Shown here one piece after another: positions 1-5,875 of a DNA stretch of 11,657 nucleotides; positions within the stretch are counted from its first letter, which is position 1; each line of letters begins with the position of its first letter. The translations under genes were made by a program, and so were the position numbers. This DNA is from Candidatus Nitrosopumilus sp. (GTDB lineage Archaea; Thermoproteota; Nitrososphaeria; Nitrososphaerales; Nitrosopumilaceae), in NCBI GenBank assembly GCA_022758935.1, contig JAEMQG010000099.1:1-11657 (forward strand), in the 5' to 3' direction. The notes under the pieces were generated by a model that saw nothing but the letters and a program-made list of their open reading frames with translations, ran no database searches and had not been told where the DNA came from.

Positions 1-407
1 GAAACATTCACTATTGATCCTGATGTTTTTTGTAAATATGGTATTGCTACTTTTGTAAATCTAAACTGTCCTGTAAGATTTACATTTAAAACATCATTCC
101 ATTCAGACTCGTCAATTTCATGTAATTGTTTTACCTGTGGAAAAATTCCTGCATTATTTATTAGAATATCTAACTTTCCAAATTTTTCAACAGCTTGTTC
201 TACGACTTTTTTAACATCATTTCCATCTCTAATATCTGCCGTTATTCCTATTGTATTTGAAAGCTGGCTAACAGCATTTTCTAATCGTTTTGAATCCTTT
301 GATGTTATAATTACATCTGCTCCATTTTCTGTAAAGATTTTAGCAGTTGCAAATCCAATGCCTCTACTTCCACCAGTTACAATTGCAACTTTCCCAGATA
401 GCTTCAA
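1..407 (-). CDS. SDR-family NAD(P)-dependent oxidoreductase, C-terminus cut by the window edge
   Basis: This is the first ~135 residues of a short-chain dehydrogenase/reductase. Directly visible are the Rossmann nucleotide-binding motif TGGSRGIG near residues 10-17, a conserved Asp after strand 4 (ITADIRDG) and the NNAG motif (LDILINNAGIF), all in the family's usual order and spacing. The Ser-Tyr-Lys catalytic residues lie beyond the left edge, so substrate and cofactor preference cannot be read. There is no upstream ATG in frame. The chosen start is TTG at 407 (M-K-L-S-G-K), which puts the glycine motif at the normal distance from the N-terminus. A TATA-like element at 431-438 (minus strand) lies about 27 bases before this TTG, as expected for a leaderless archaeal transcript. 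The family is secure; the specific reaction is unknown. Confidence 0.9.
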   Translation of the reverse strand, partial: MKLSGKVAIVTGGSRGIGFATAKIFTENGADVIITSKDSKRLENAVSQLSNTIGITADIRDGNDVKKVVEQAVEKFGKLDILINNAGIFPQVKQLHEIDESEWNDVLNVNLTGQFRFTKVAIPYLQKTSGSIVNV

Positions 408-430
408 TATTTTTTTTATTAAATTTCGTA

Positions 431-438
431 ATTTATAG
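431..438 (-). promoter_or_regulatory. TATA-like promoter element of the SDR gene
   Basis: On the minus strand this reads CTATAAAT. Its centre is about 27 bases before the TTG at 407, which predicts a transcript starting at or next to the start codon. It is assigned from spacing and composition only; in DNA this AT-rich, chance matches occur. Confidence 0.45.
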
Positions 439-729
439 TCTTTAAACTTACAAAATGGAAAATTATGAACATTTTTCGTATTTGCATGATGAATTTTTAG
501 AGTTTGAAAATAATTCTAGCATTTCATATTTTATAATCATTATTCAAAATCTAATTTATTATCCAGAATAAATTTATCAGAATTCACTGTTTACGTCAAA
601 ACCAAATACTAAATTAAAATATAATGTCCTATTTTTTTATTATCTATGTTGAGATTTTTTAATTTTCTAATTATTTTGGTATGATTCTTAAAATCTTTTC
701 AACTAAGAACTTAAACTTATTCATAAAAA

Positions 730-737
730 TATATAAA
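730..737 (+). promoter_or_regulatory. TATA-like element possibly driving a non-coding RNA
   Basis: TATATAAA lies inside a longer AT run and predicts a plus-strand transcript start near 760. No protein gene follows on this strand, but the GC-richer self-complementary element begins about 60 bases further on. The link is inference from position. Confidence 0.25.
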
Positions 738-820
738 ATGTTACAAATTTTTAGACTAAATCATAAATAATAAGGATTTATAGAAAGCAATGTCAAAGAA
801 TACAATTCTTATCGATTAAA

Positions 821-915
821 ACAGCATTACTCCGCAGAACAAAAAATGTAATTTGATGCTTTAACGTTCTGACCACGAGGGAAAATCCATGAGTTCTGTA
901 GGAGTGAGTACACAC
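821..915 (+). ncRNA. candidate structured RNA or cis-regulatory element
   Basis: This block is visibly richer in G and C than the surrounding AT-rich spacer. Bases 829-833 (ACTCC) and 835-840 (CAGAAC) can pair with 901-905 (GGAGT) and 893-898 (GTTCTG). That makes an 11-bp stem with one small internal loop, extendable at its base by 828/906 and 827/907. A second GTTCTG copy at 866-871 can compete for the same 835-840 strand, giving a shorter alternative hairpin. Within the loop, 879-888 can form a minor hairpin with an AAAA loop. A T-rich run follows at about 915-930. The strand is uncertain, because the same stem could be the 3' end of the minus-strand gene that stops at 919. It does not match tRNA, 5S rRNA or a clean C/D-box layout. 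Confidence 0.3.
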
Positions 916-918
916 ATT

Positions 919-1347
919 TTAATTTTTAATTATATCCACAGATACTGAACCTAATTCGTTTCCATTTGGATTAATCTCAATGGTTATCTTTTGAGAAGTT
1001 GAAATCGAAATTACTTTTTGTCCAGTATAATCCCAAGTATAGTATTCTGATATTCCGGTTTGATGTAGAGTCCCCTCCAACTTGAAATTTTCAGAAAAAT
1101 TGTAGTTATCTCCTTTTAATAAAATATTTAAAGATTGAGGGCTATCACCATTTGAAACAAATTTGAAAAGATATTCTCCTTTATCAACAACAAATGTACT
1201 GGAATAAATTCCATTTTTATATAAATCAGGATTTGCCAAAGTAACATGAAAAACCACATTACTTCTTTTTTCGACATTTTGATTAAGTGATAATCCTATT
1301 ACAACTATTACTAAAACTATTATAAAACCAAAAATTTTTTTATTCAT
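919..1347 (-). CDS. small membrane-anchored or secreted protein with a beta-rich outer domain
   Basis: A 142-residue protein of unrecognised family. Residues about 4-21 form one hydrophobic segment (IFGFIIVLVIVVIGLSL) right after MNKK, so it is a signal peptide or single N-terminal anchor. The remaining ~115 residues look like a beta-sandwich placed outside the cell, with alternating strands, several Gly/Asn turns and no cysteine. The stretch GEYLFKFVSNGDSPQSLNI is reminiscent of GOLD-like or emp24-like beta domains, but that is only a resemblance. A TATA-like element lies about 26 bases before the ATG, suggesting a leaderless, single-gene transcript. The stop is followed almost directly by the self-complementary block at 821-915. 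Function is unknown. Confidence 0.75.
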   Translation of the reverse strand: MNKKIFGFIIVLVIVVIGLSLNQNVEKRSNVVFHVTLANPDLYKNGIYSSTFVVDKGEYLFKFVSNGDSPQSLNILLKGDNYNFSENFKLEGTLHQTGISEYYTWDYTGQKVISISTSQKITIEINPNGNELGSVSVDIIKN

Positions 1348-1369
1348 TTAAATTAATTATTAATTCTCT

Positions 1370-1377
1370 TATAAAAA
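1370..1377 (-). promoter_or_regulatory. TATA-like promoter of the 142-residue protein gene
   Basis: On the minus strand this reads TTTTTATA. Its centre is about 26 bases before the ATG at 1347, which fits a leaderless transcript. It is assigned by spacing and composition. Confidence 0.45.
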
Positions 1378-1408
1378 CAAGTTTCTATTTATAATTTCAA
1401 AGAATCTT

Positions 1409-2263
1409 TTAAACTTTGTATCTGTTTCTAATTCTTACTTCAGTAACTCCGATATATTTTTGAGTTTTATTTTCACCATTTATTACAAAAGACAACATAA
1501 TATATCAGCTAGTCACATCGGATCTTTTTCTGTTGAAAATTCAATTTTAATAACATGATCTAAAATGTCAAATTCACTTCTTTTGTTTTCCGACAATTCT
1601 GTAATACTAGATGTTTTTGAGATATATTTAACAAGATTAACTACTGGCATCTTTAGATCTAATTCTTTCAGTAGTAATCTGTAACACCTTATAATATTTT
1701 CTCTTTTTATGTTAATTCGATCTGTAACAACTCTTAATGTTCTATGAGTTTCTGTATTTCTTTACACAGCATAAAGAGATGATGCTATGAGACCTGGAAT
1801 TGAACAACCTCTTACAAGATCCATGTCTGGTGCCTTTCTGTAAATATAAGCGGTTTTTTCTATGACAACATCAGATAATGCAAATTTTGTTTTGAGTCTG
1901 TCTAATTTACTAAAAGCCTGTCTGAAATTTCTATCAACAGGTTCATGAACTTCTATTATTCTAATTTCTCAAACTTTCAACTGTACTCATTGTTGCAGTA
2001 AATGGCTTTCCGGTAGAATCTTTATTTTGAGAATTAATTATTGTAGCTAGCCCACATCATACATGACCAAAGAAGTTGAGTCCTGCCTAGTTCTGCTCTC
2101 GCTTCTTCATTGGAAAAAGATCTCCATTCTGGACTCTTGTTCTACCTATCTGTAGCAACAGATCCACATTTTGGGCAAAACATCTCCACAATATTAGAAT
2201 CAGTCAAAATTGATCCTCTGTTACAGCGTTTACATCTATCACTTAACCAACACTTTGAGCCAT
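1409..2263 (-). pseudogene. tfb: decayed transcription initiation factor B (TFB/TFIIB) gene
   Basis: Reading the minus strand across several frames recovers almost a whole archaeal TFB (about 285 codons; family near 300). In order these are: a zinc ribbon with C-K-R-C and C-P-K-C (about 2240-2165); WRSFSNEEARAEL; MYDVG and KDSTGKPFTATM; the first cyclin repeat with HEPVDRNFRQAFSKLDRL, EKTAYIYRKAPDMDLVRG and IASSLYA; the second repeat with CYRLLLKELDLKMPVV; and a C-terminal VTEVRIRNRYK. The frame is broken by stops after the zinc ribbon (TDR*), in YDVG*, in SLRN*, in SLYAV* (where TFB has Ala-Cys-Arg) and in DPM* (where TFB has Gly). At least three frame changes occur: before INSQNKD, before HEPVD, and between LCC and FVING. 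These archaea usually carry several TFBs, so this is probably a dead paralogue. The family call is strong; the 5' limit is approximate. Confidence 0.9.
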
Positions 2264-2345
2264 AAATTTATCTTCACTTTATGCTTAAAAAAATTTGAAT
2301 AACACAAAATTAGCAGTTTTTTTGAATTTATGTATAAAAAAAATA

Positions 2346-2353
2346 TTTAAATA
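2346..2353 (+). promoter_or_regulatory. TATA box of the small zinc-finger gene
   Basis: TTTAAATA is centred about 31 bases before the ATG at 2381. It predicts transcription starting near 2375 and a leader of only a few bases. Confidence 0.5.
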
Positions 2354-2380
2354 CAAACTTTTTAACCACAGAATCATAGA

Positions 2381-2485
2381 ATGGTAAAATGTCCTCTATG
2401 CGGAGAATCGCTAAATAACAATTCTGTGATTTCGAATCACATCCAAAAAATTCATCCACAAAGAATATCAATCTTAAATCTCTAA
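2381..2485 (+). CDS. 34-residue C2H2 zinc-finger microprotein
   Basis: ATG at 2381 opens a 34-codon frame ending in TAA at 2483-2485. The product is one zinc finger with little else: Cys4-x2-Cys7 (CPLCG), then His20-x4-His25 (NHIQKIH), followed by a short basic and hydrophobic tail. C-x2-C-x12-H-x4-H is a proper C2H2 spacing. Tiny C2H2 proteins of this sort are known in archaea and usually bind nucleic acid or protein, but this one's role is unknown. Support for a real gene is the intact finger, a good TATA box at the right distance, and survival of the frame between two decayed genes. It could also be the N-terminal remnant of a longer protein, since the bases after 2485 are degenerate. It is divergent from the dead tfb and upstream of the dead cdvB. 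Confidence 0.6.
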   Translation: MVKCPLCGESLNNNSVISNHIQKIHPQRISILNL

Positions 2486-2587
2486 CAAAAAATATTCTTG
2501 TTTGCAATTTTTACTTTTAATCAATATTTACATCTGAAATTAAGTATAATTTCTCAGATAAACTACATTGTAAGATTACAAAATAAG

Positions 2588-3196
2588 TCGACTAAACCAA
2601 AGTTAGGCATTCAAAAAAATTAATGATGATATTTAATTTAAAGGTGCAATTAAACTACAAATTTAAAATGGAATCAAAAAATTACAAATACAAATTACTA
2701 AACCTAATTCAATAATTACAAAATTAAATGAATGAGACAGTAAACTTTTCAAAAGAATAATTAAGATAACTTAATCTCATGATCTGAATACAAGTAGAAT
2801 CTAGTCAAAGAACTAATTGAAGTATAAAAAACTAATAAAATTTCAAGTAATGCAAGAATAACATTAGATTAAATCGAATTAAGATTAACAAGTTATCATA
2901 ATTTTGAAGATACAGTAATTACCGTCGTATCTACAATAAATTTTGATGATAAATCTCAAATAATCTCTTGTAAAACTTTCACCAAATGCTGATCAAGAAA
3001 TTAATCAAATGGTTAAAATGTTAGGCAGATTTATGACTGATAGTTTTTCAAGTGATACCACATTTGATTGAATGAAACAATCGATTCTGAATCTGAGAAA
3101 ATTCTACAAGATGCAATAACTGAAAATTCTGTTCTATACAGATTACTCTCAATGTCTACAAACACTAAAACTTCAACTAAAAATAAATTTTTCTAA
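2588..3196 (+). pseudogene. cdvB: decayed CdvB (ESCRT-III/Snf7-like) paralogue
   Basis: Joining frames on the plus strand gives a recognisable CdvB-like chain. In order: TKPKLGIQ; KKLQIQITKPNSIITKLNE; a stop; DSKLFKRIIK; SHD; VKELIEV, a stop, KTNKISSNARITLD, a stop, IELRLTSYHNFEDTVITV; then ADQEINQMVKMLGRFMTD, SFSSDTTFD, a stop, and finally NETIDSESEKILQDA, ending in FF and TAA at 3194-3196. The helical blocks and their order match archaeal CdvB, whose family signatures include the 'ERD..LF..I' and 'SHD' region, 'LRL.T..D..DT', and a late 'ESE.IL..A' helix. CdvB forms the division filament in these archaea, which often carry several paralogues. At least four in-frame stops and at least two frame changes show that it is dead. 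The 5' limit is approximate. The family call is made from memory of the motif order. Confidence 0.75.
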
Positions 3197-3206
3197 AAAC
3201 TAAATC

Positions 3207-3683
3207 TTAACTTTCCAGAGATTCTTTAGATTCTTTAATTTTCTTAACTCTGTTACCTTCATTATCAATTATTTTATCAATTCCGGATAACCTATCTCTT
3301 AAACTATTGATAAGAGAGCCTACCTCATCTGCCTCATTTTCAACTTGCTTTCTCTTATGAGTCAGTTCTTTAATTCCTCTGTTTTCCTCTTCAATGTATT
3401 GACTCACTTTCTCTAATTTTTCTTTTAAATTTTTAATATCTACAGATTCTTCTTCAATATCTTTTTCTAAAACAGTTCTCTTCTCTTTTAGATTTTTTAT
3501 CATTAAACCTACATAATCAATTGCTTCCTCCAATTTTGCACGTTTATCCATTAATTCTACAATTCCAATTTCTCCTACTGTTTCATTAGATGAAATATCT
3601 CTAGATTTCATATTAGCATATTCATCTACAATTCTTTCTTCTGTCATTTCTCCCCCCTCCTCCTTTTTGAATTTATCAAACAA
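3207..3683 (-). CDS. coiled-coil cytoplasmic protein of unknown function
   Basis: A 158-residue protein with no membrane segment or cysteine. Residues about 45-157 are almost continuously Leu/Ile/Val heptads with Glu and Lys, so it should form a long parallel or antiparallel coiled coil, while the first ~45 residues are acidic and loop-like. Two starts are possible. TTG at 3683 gives MFDKFKKEE and has a TATA-like element about 28 bases upstream, as for leaderless genes. ATG at 3647 (MTEERIV) is preceded by an exceptional purine run, GGAGGAGGGGGGAG, resembling a strong Shine-Dalgarno. I keep the longer form because MF-x-KFKK is a sensible N-terminus, but both may be used. It converges on the dead cdvB, with 10 bases between the ends. 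A filament or chromosome-related role is only a guess from the coiled coil and this neighbour. Confidence 0.75.
   Translation of the reverse strand: MFDKFKKEEGGEMTEERIVDEYANMKSRDISSNETVGEIGIVELMDKRAKLEEAIDYVGLMIKNLKEKRTVLEKDIEEESVDIKNLKEKLEKVSQYIEEENRGIKELTHKRKQVENEADEVGSLINSLRDRLSGIDKIIDNEGNRVKKIKESKESLES
3649..3662 (-). promoter_or_regulatory. unusually strong Shine-Dalgarno-like run inside the coiled-coil gene
   Basis: On the minus strand this reads GGAGGAGGGGGGAG and ends one base before the ATG at 3647 (codon 13 of the long form). It encodes Glu-Glu-Gly-Gly with G-rich codons that are rare in this AT-rich window. It could drive initiation at the internal ATG. Confidence 0.4.
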
Positions 3684-3707
3684 TTTATCCTATCTTTCAG
3701 AAATGAG

Positions 3708-3715
3708 AATAAAAA
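3708..3715 (-). promoter_or_regulatory. TATA-like promoter of the coiled-coil gene
   Basis: On the minus strand this reads TTTTTATT, centred about 28 bases before TTG 3683. It supports the longer, leaderless start. Confidence 0.35.
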
Positions 3716-3900
3716 GTTATTATCGTTCTCAAAACTGATCTAGTGAATAGTTTTTTGATCCTTTAACAGAAAAAATACATGAATATATCATCAAAATAGA
3801 ACTCTTATTTCTTGATTAAAGTTATGAAAATGATCTGAATTTGTGGTTAATTACCTATTAAAACGGTCTTATACTATAATTTGTTCCAAGATCTTTCAGA

Positions 3901-4166
3901 TTAGAATTCAAAAGAATAAGTAGGCATGTTTATCTTCAATTTCTGATACTTTCTAGGAAAATTATTCTGGATATTTCTTGAATTGCTATCTGGAACCAAT
4001 TTGACTCTAATCTTTTTTATTTCGGAGATTTCTTTATTCTTCTTTAAAACTTCTAGAATCTCATTTTTCAATAATATATTTACTATTTTTTCAACATTTA
4101 CTATTTACCTTCTCAAATTTACAGGCTTAATTCCTTCATTTTGTTTATCAACTTAGCATAATCCAT
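3901..4166 (-). pseudogene. probable remnant of an unidentified protein gene
   Basis: On the minus strand, ATG at 4166 starts MDYAKLINKMKEL. The reading continues in another frame with IKPVNLRR, meets a TAA at 4105-4107, and then runs open for 67 codons to TAA at 3901-3903. The last part looks like real protein: it begins with helical, Lys/Glu-rich ILEVLKKNKEISEIKKIRV and ends KINMPTYSFEF. There is no good start codon for the 67-codon piece alone. One stop plus one frame change suggest a decayed gene of about 85-90 codons. I do not recognise the family. It starts head-to-head with the remnant at 4165-4396, with the two ATGs sharing one CATG. Confidence 0.4.
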
Positions 4167-4396
4167 GACGAGATATGAAGAATCAATCCTTGCAATTAAC
4201 AGATTTCTGACTATTACATTCTATCTTCCTAATTTTATCAACATATGAAGAAATTTTAAAGGAGGAACAGAAGGAACAAACCCATTCCTTATATACTGAA
4301 ATTATAAAAAATGATAGAAAAATTTTAAAAAACATCCAAAATTTCTTAAGAAGCAATTTTCTATTAGAATTTTTGAAAAACAACCAATTTCCATGA
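4165..4396 (+). pseudogene. probable remnant of an unidentified helical protein gene
   Basis: ATG at 4165 opens MTRYEESILAINRFL and stops at a TGA near 4246. A different plus frame is open from about 4215 to TGA 4394-4396 and carries YEEILKEEQKEQTHSLYTEI and then IKNDRKILKNIQNFLRS. Both parts have the Glu/Lys/Leu/Ile balance of an amphipathic helical protein. The total length is one base over a multiple of three, consistent with a single frameshift in a ~77-residue gene. The minus strand over the same bases also has an open frame, but its product is a Phe/Lys/Ser-rich string typical of an antisense shadow. The family is not recognised. Sequencing error at one base cannot be excluded. Confidence 0.35.
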
Positions 4397-4480
4397 AAAT
4401 TTTAGGCATGTAAATTAGTGGTTCTTCTTTCATTATGGAAATTTTACCCAAAATTTTTTATTTTAAGAGATGAAATACCA

Positions 4481-4504
4481 GTTCCGCTTTGTGTTCCGCT
4501 TTAA
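4481..4504 (+). repeat. 12-bp tandem direct repeat at the promoter of the regulator operon (candidate operator)
   Basis: GTTCCGCTTT occurs at 4481-4490 and again at 4493-4502, a 12-base period (GTTCCGCTTTGT then GTTCCGCTTTAA). The second copy runs into the TATA-like CTTTAAAG at 4499-4506, about 48 bases before the first ATG of the operon. Direct repeats placed over the TFB/TBP binding site are typical operators. The winged-helix protein encoded just downstream is the obvious candidate to bind here, which is inference. Confidence 0.45.
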
Positions 4505-4506
4505 AG
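4499..4506 (+). promoter_or_regulatory. TATA-like element of the three-gene regulator operon
   Basis: CTTTAAAG predicts a transcript start near 4529 and a leader of about 20 bases before ATG 4550. It overlaps the second half of the 12-bp tandem repeat. Confidence 0.4.
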
Positions 4507-4549
4507 TTTCAAACTGACCCTCATTAACAAGGCAATCACATACTAAAGC

Positions 4550-4837
4550 ATGTCAAAACAACAATACAGGTCCGAAATGGGCATAATGGGCGATATCTTA
4601 GATGTAACCGCAGACGGCGGTCGTAGTGGAGTCATCGTATCTGCAATCTCTCGCAAAGCCAACCTATCTCACTATGCAGTATTAGACAAATGTGAGAAAT
4701 TGGTAGAAGCAGGGTTAGTGGAGTCAATTAAAAACGATAGAAACAGAGTCTTCTTGATTACTGAGAAAGGACTACAGTTTTTTCATGAATTCAAGAGATT
4801 CCAAGGACTCGTTGAAAGCATGAATCTAAGGTATTAG
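4550..4837 (+). CDS. winged-helix DNA-binding transcriptional regulator (HTH_45-like)
   Basis: A 95-residue soluble protein made of a single winged-helix domain. Residues about 10-17 form helix 1 (MGDILDVT), followed by a Gly-rich turn (DGGRSGV). Residues about 29-52 look like the helix-turn-helix (SRKANLSHYAVLDKCEKL), and VESIKNDRNRVFLITEKG is the beta-hairpin wing. The C-terminal helix (FFHEFKRFQGLVE) probably dimerises. This arrangement is that of the small archaeal winged-helix regulators often expanded in Thaumarchaeota. It is the first gene of a tight operon: its stop is 3 bases before the start of the membrane regulator. The first ~120 bases are richer in G and C than neighbouring genes, which may reflect strong conservation. 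Its target is unknown; self-regulation through the upstream tandem repeat is a reasonable hypothesis. Confidence 0.85.
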   Translation: MSKQQYRSEMGIMGDILDVTADGGRSGVIVSAISRKANLSHYAVLDKCEKLVEAGLVESIKNDRNRVFLITEKGLQFFHEFKRFQGLVESMNLRY

Positions 4838-4840
4838 TCA

Positions 4841-5875
4841 ATGAACCCAGAAATTGTACCTATTCATAGGAAAGAAACAATTCAAGAAGATGGAATGCTT
4901 TTTGTAAGGTCTGAGGGTATCCTCAAAACAATGATTAAGGCACCTTTAATACTTGCTGGCTTAATTTTTGTCTCTTTAGTGATACCCATTCAGACCTCAT
5001 TCAGTTCTACTCGAACTCTAAATCTTGTCATTTATTCTGATGGATCCGTCCACGTATCTAATCAAATTGATATAGATCCACTATTACCTGATTATGAACT
5101 TGAATTGTTTGGTTCATCGATAGATAACTTTGTTGCTGTAGGGGATACTGGATTTTTGCTATCTGATGAAATAATTGAAAACAAAGCAACTATTGATACT
5201 TTTGGTTCCTCAAGTCTTAAAATTGATTACGATATTCATGATTTAGTTTCAAAAGAGGGGCGGGTTTGGACCTTTTCGATTAATTCTACTTCTGATTACA
5301 CGGTACTAATGCCAGCAAATACCGTCATAGTTGGAATGAGTATTTTACCAAATAATATGGAACTAGTAAACGATCAAACAATATTTGATTTAAAAAATGG
5401 AACATCTGAAATAAACTATATTTTTGGGGTGCCAATAAATTCAACCCCCCAAGAATCTACAATTCCAAATCAACTATCATTTAATTATATCACTGCTGCA
5501 ATTATTGGGGGCGCAATTGTAGCAGGAGTTATGACTGCAGTATTAATTATTAAAAAGAAACAATCAAAATCTCTATCGTCAATTATACAAACAGAATCAA
5601 TTCCTAAAAAACAAATTCAAACAAAATCTTTTGACACAGAATCCATATTTGTTCTTAGACCTGAAATGCGTGAAGATGATAAAGGAATTATAAGATTTAT
5701 TTCTGAAAATGGAGGACAAGCATTTGAAAGTGAATTAAGAAAAAAATTTCTTCAACCAAGAACTACTATGTGGAGAGCTGTAAAAAGATTAGAGCGACTA
5801 GGTGTAATTGAAATTGATAAAAAAGATATGCAAAATTTAGTAAAATTAAAAAAAATTGTGGAGAAAGAGGAATGA
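4841..5875 (+). CDS. membrane-anchored regulator: outer beta domain, transmembrane helix, cytoplasmic winged helix
   Basis: A 344-residue protein. A hydrophobic segment at about 34-50 (signal or anchor) is followed by an outer domain of ~160 residues that is beta-rich and starts TLNLVIYSDGSVHVSN. A transmembrane helix at about 216-238 (ITAAIIGGAIVAGVMTAVLI) ends in KKKQSK, placing the rest in the cytoplasm. The C-terminal ~70 residues (from about 273) form a winged helix, with FISENGGQAFESELRKKF, then TTMWRAVKRLERLGVIEI as the recognition part. This layout matches archaeal membrane-anchored one-component regulators (DUF7343/DUF7345-like), in which an outside signal changes a DNA-binding domain at the membrane. 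ATG 4931 (codon 31) would give a classic signal peptide and is a good alternative start. The stop overlaps the next gene's ATG (ATGA), implying coupled translation. Ligand and targets are unknown. Confidence 0.8.
   Translation: MNPEIVPIHRKETIQEDGMLFVRSEGILKTMIKAPLILAGLIFVSLVIPIQTSFSSTRTLNLVIYSDGSVHVSNQIDIDPLLPDYELELFGSSIDNFVAVGDTGFLLSDEIIENKATIDTFGSSSLKIDYDIHDLVSKEGRVWTFSINSTSDYTVLMPANTVIVGMSILPNNMELVNDQTIFDLKNGTSEINYIFGVPINSTPQESTIPNQLSFNYITAAIIGGAIVAGVMTAVLIIKKKQSKSLSSIIQTESIPKKQIQTKSFDTESIFVLRPEMREDDKGIIRFISENGGQAFESELRKKFLQPRTTMWRAVKRLERLGVIEIDKKDMQNLVKLKKIVEKEE

Larger units (their letters stand above)
408..820. other. AT-rich intergenic stretch, no gene seen
   Basis: About 410 bases with stops in all frames and no recognisable coding remnant. 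The left end carries the presumed promoter of the SDR gene. A strong TATA-like run (TATATAAA, 730-737, plus strand) has no protein gene downstream and may belong to the structured element at about 820-915. No tRNA or rRNA signature was seen. Confidence 0.6.

Noticed and set aside
854..899. C/D-box guide RNA (TGATG at 854-858, CTGA at 869-872)
   Set aside because: The second pair of boxes is degenerate and the second guide interval is only a few bases, so the required layout is absent.
4183..4383. 66-codon open frame on the minus strand
   Set aside because: Its product is a Phe/Lys/Ser-rich string with no TATA or ribosome signal, and the plus strand over the same bases has a more protein-like helical reading.
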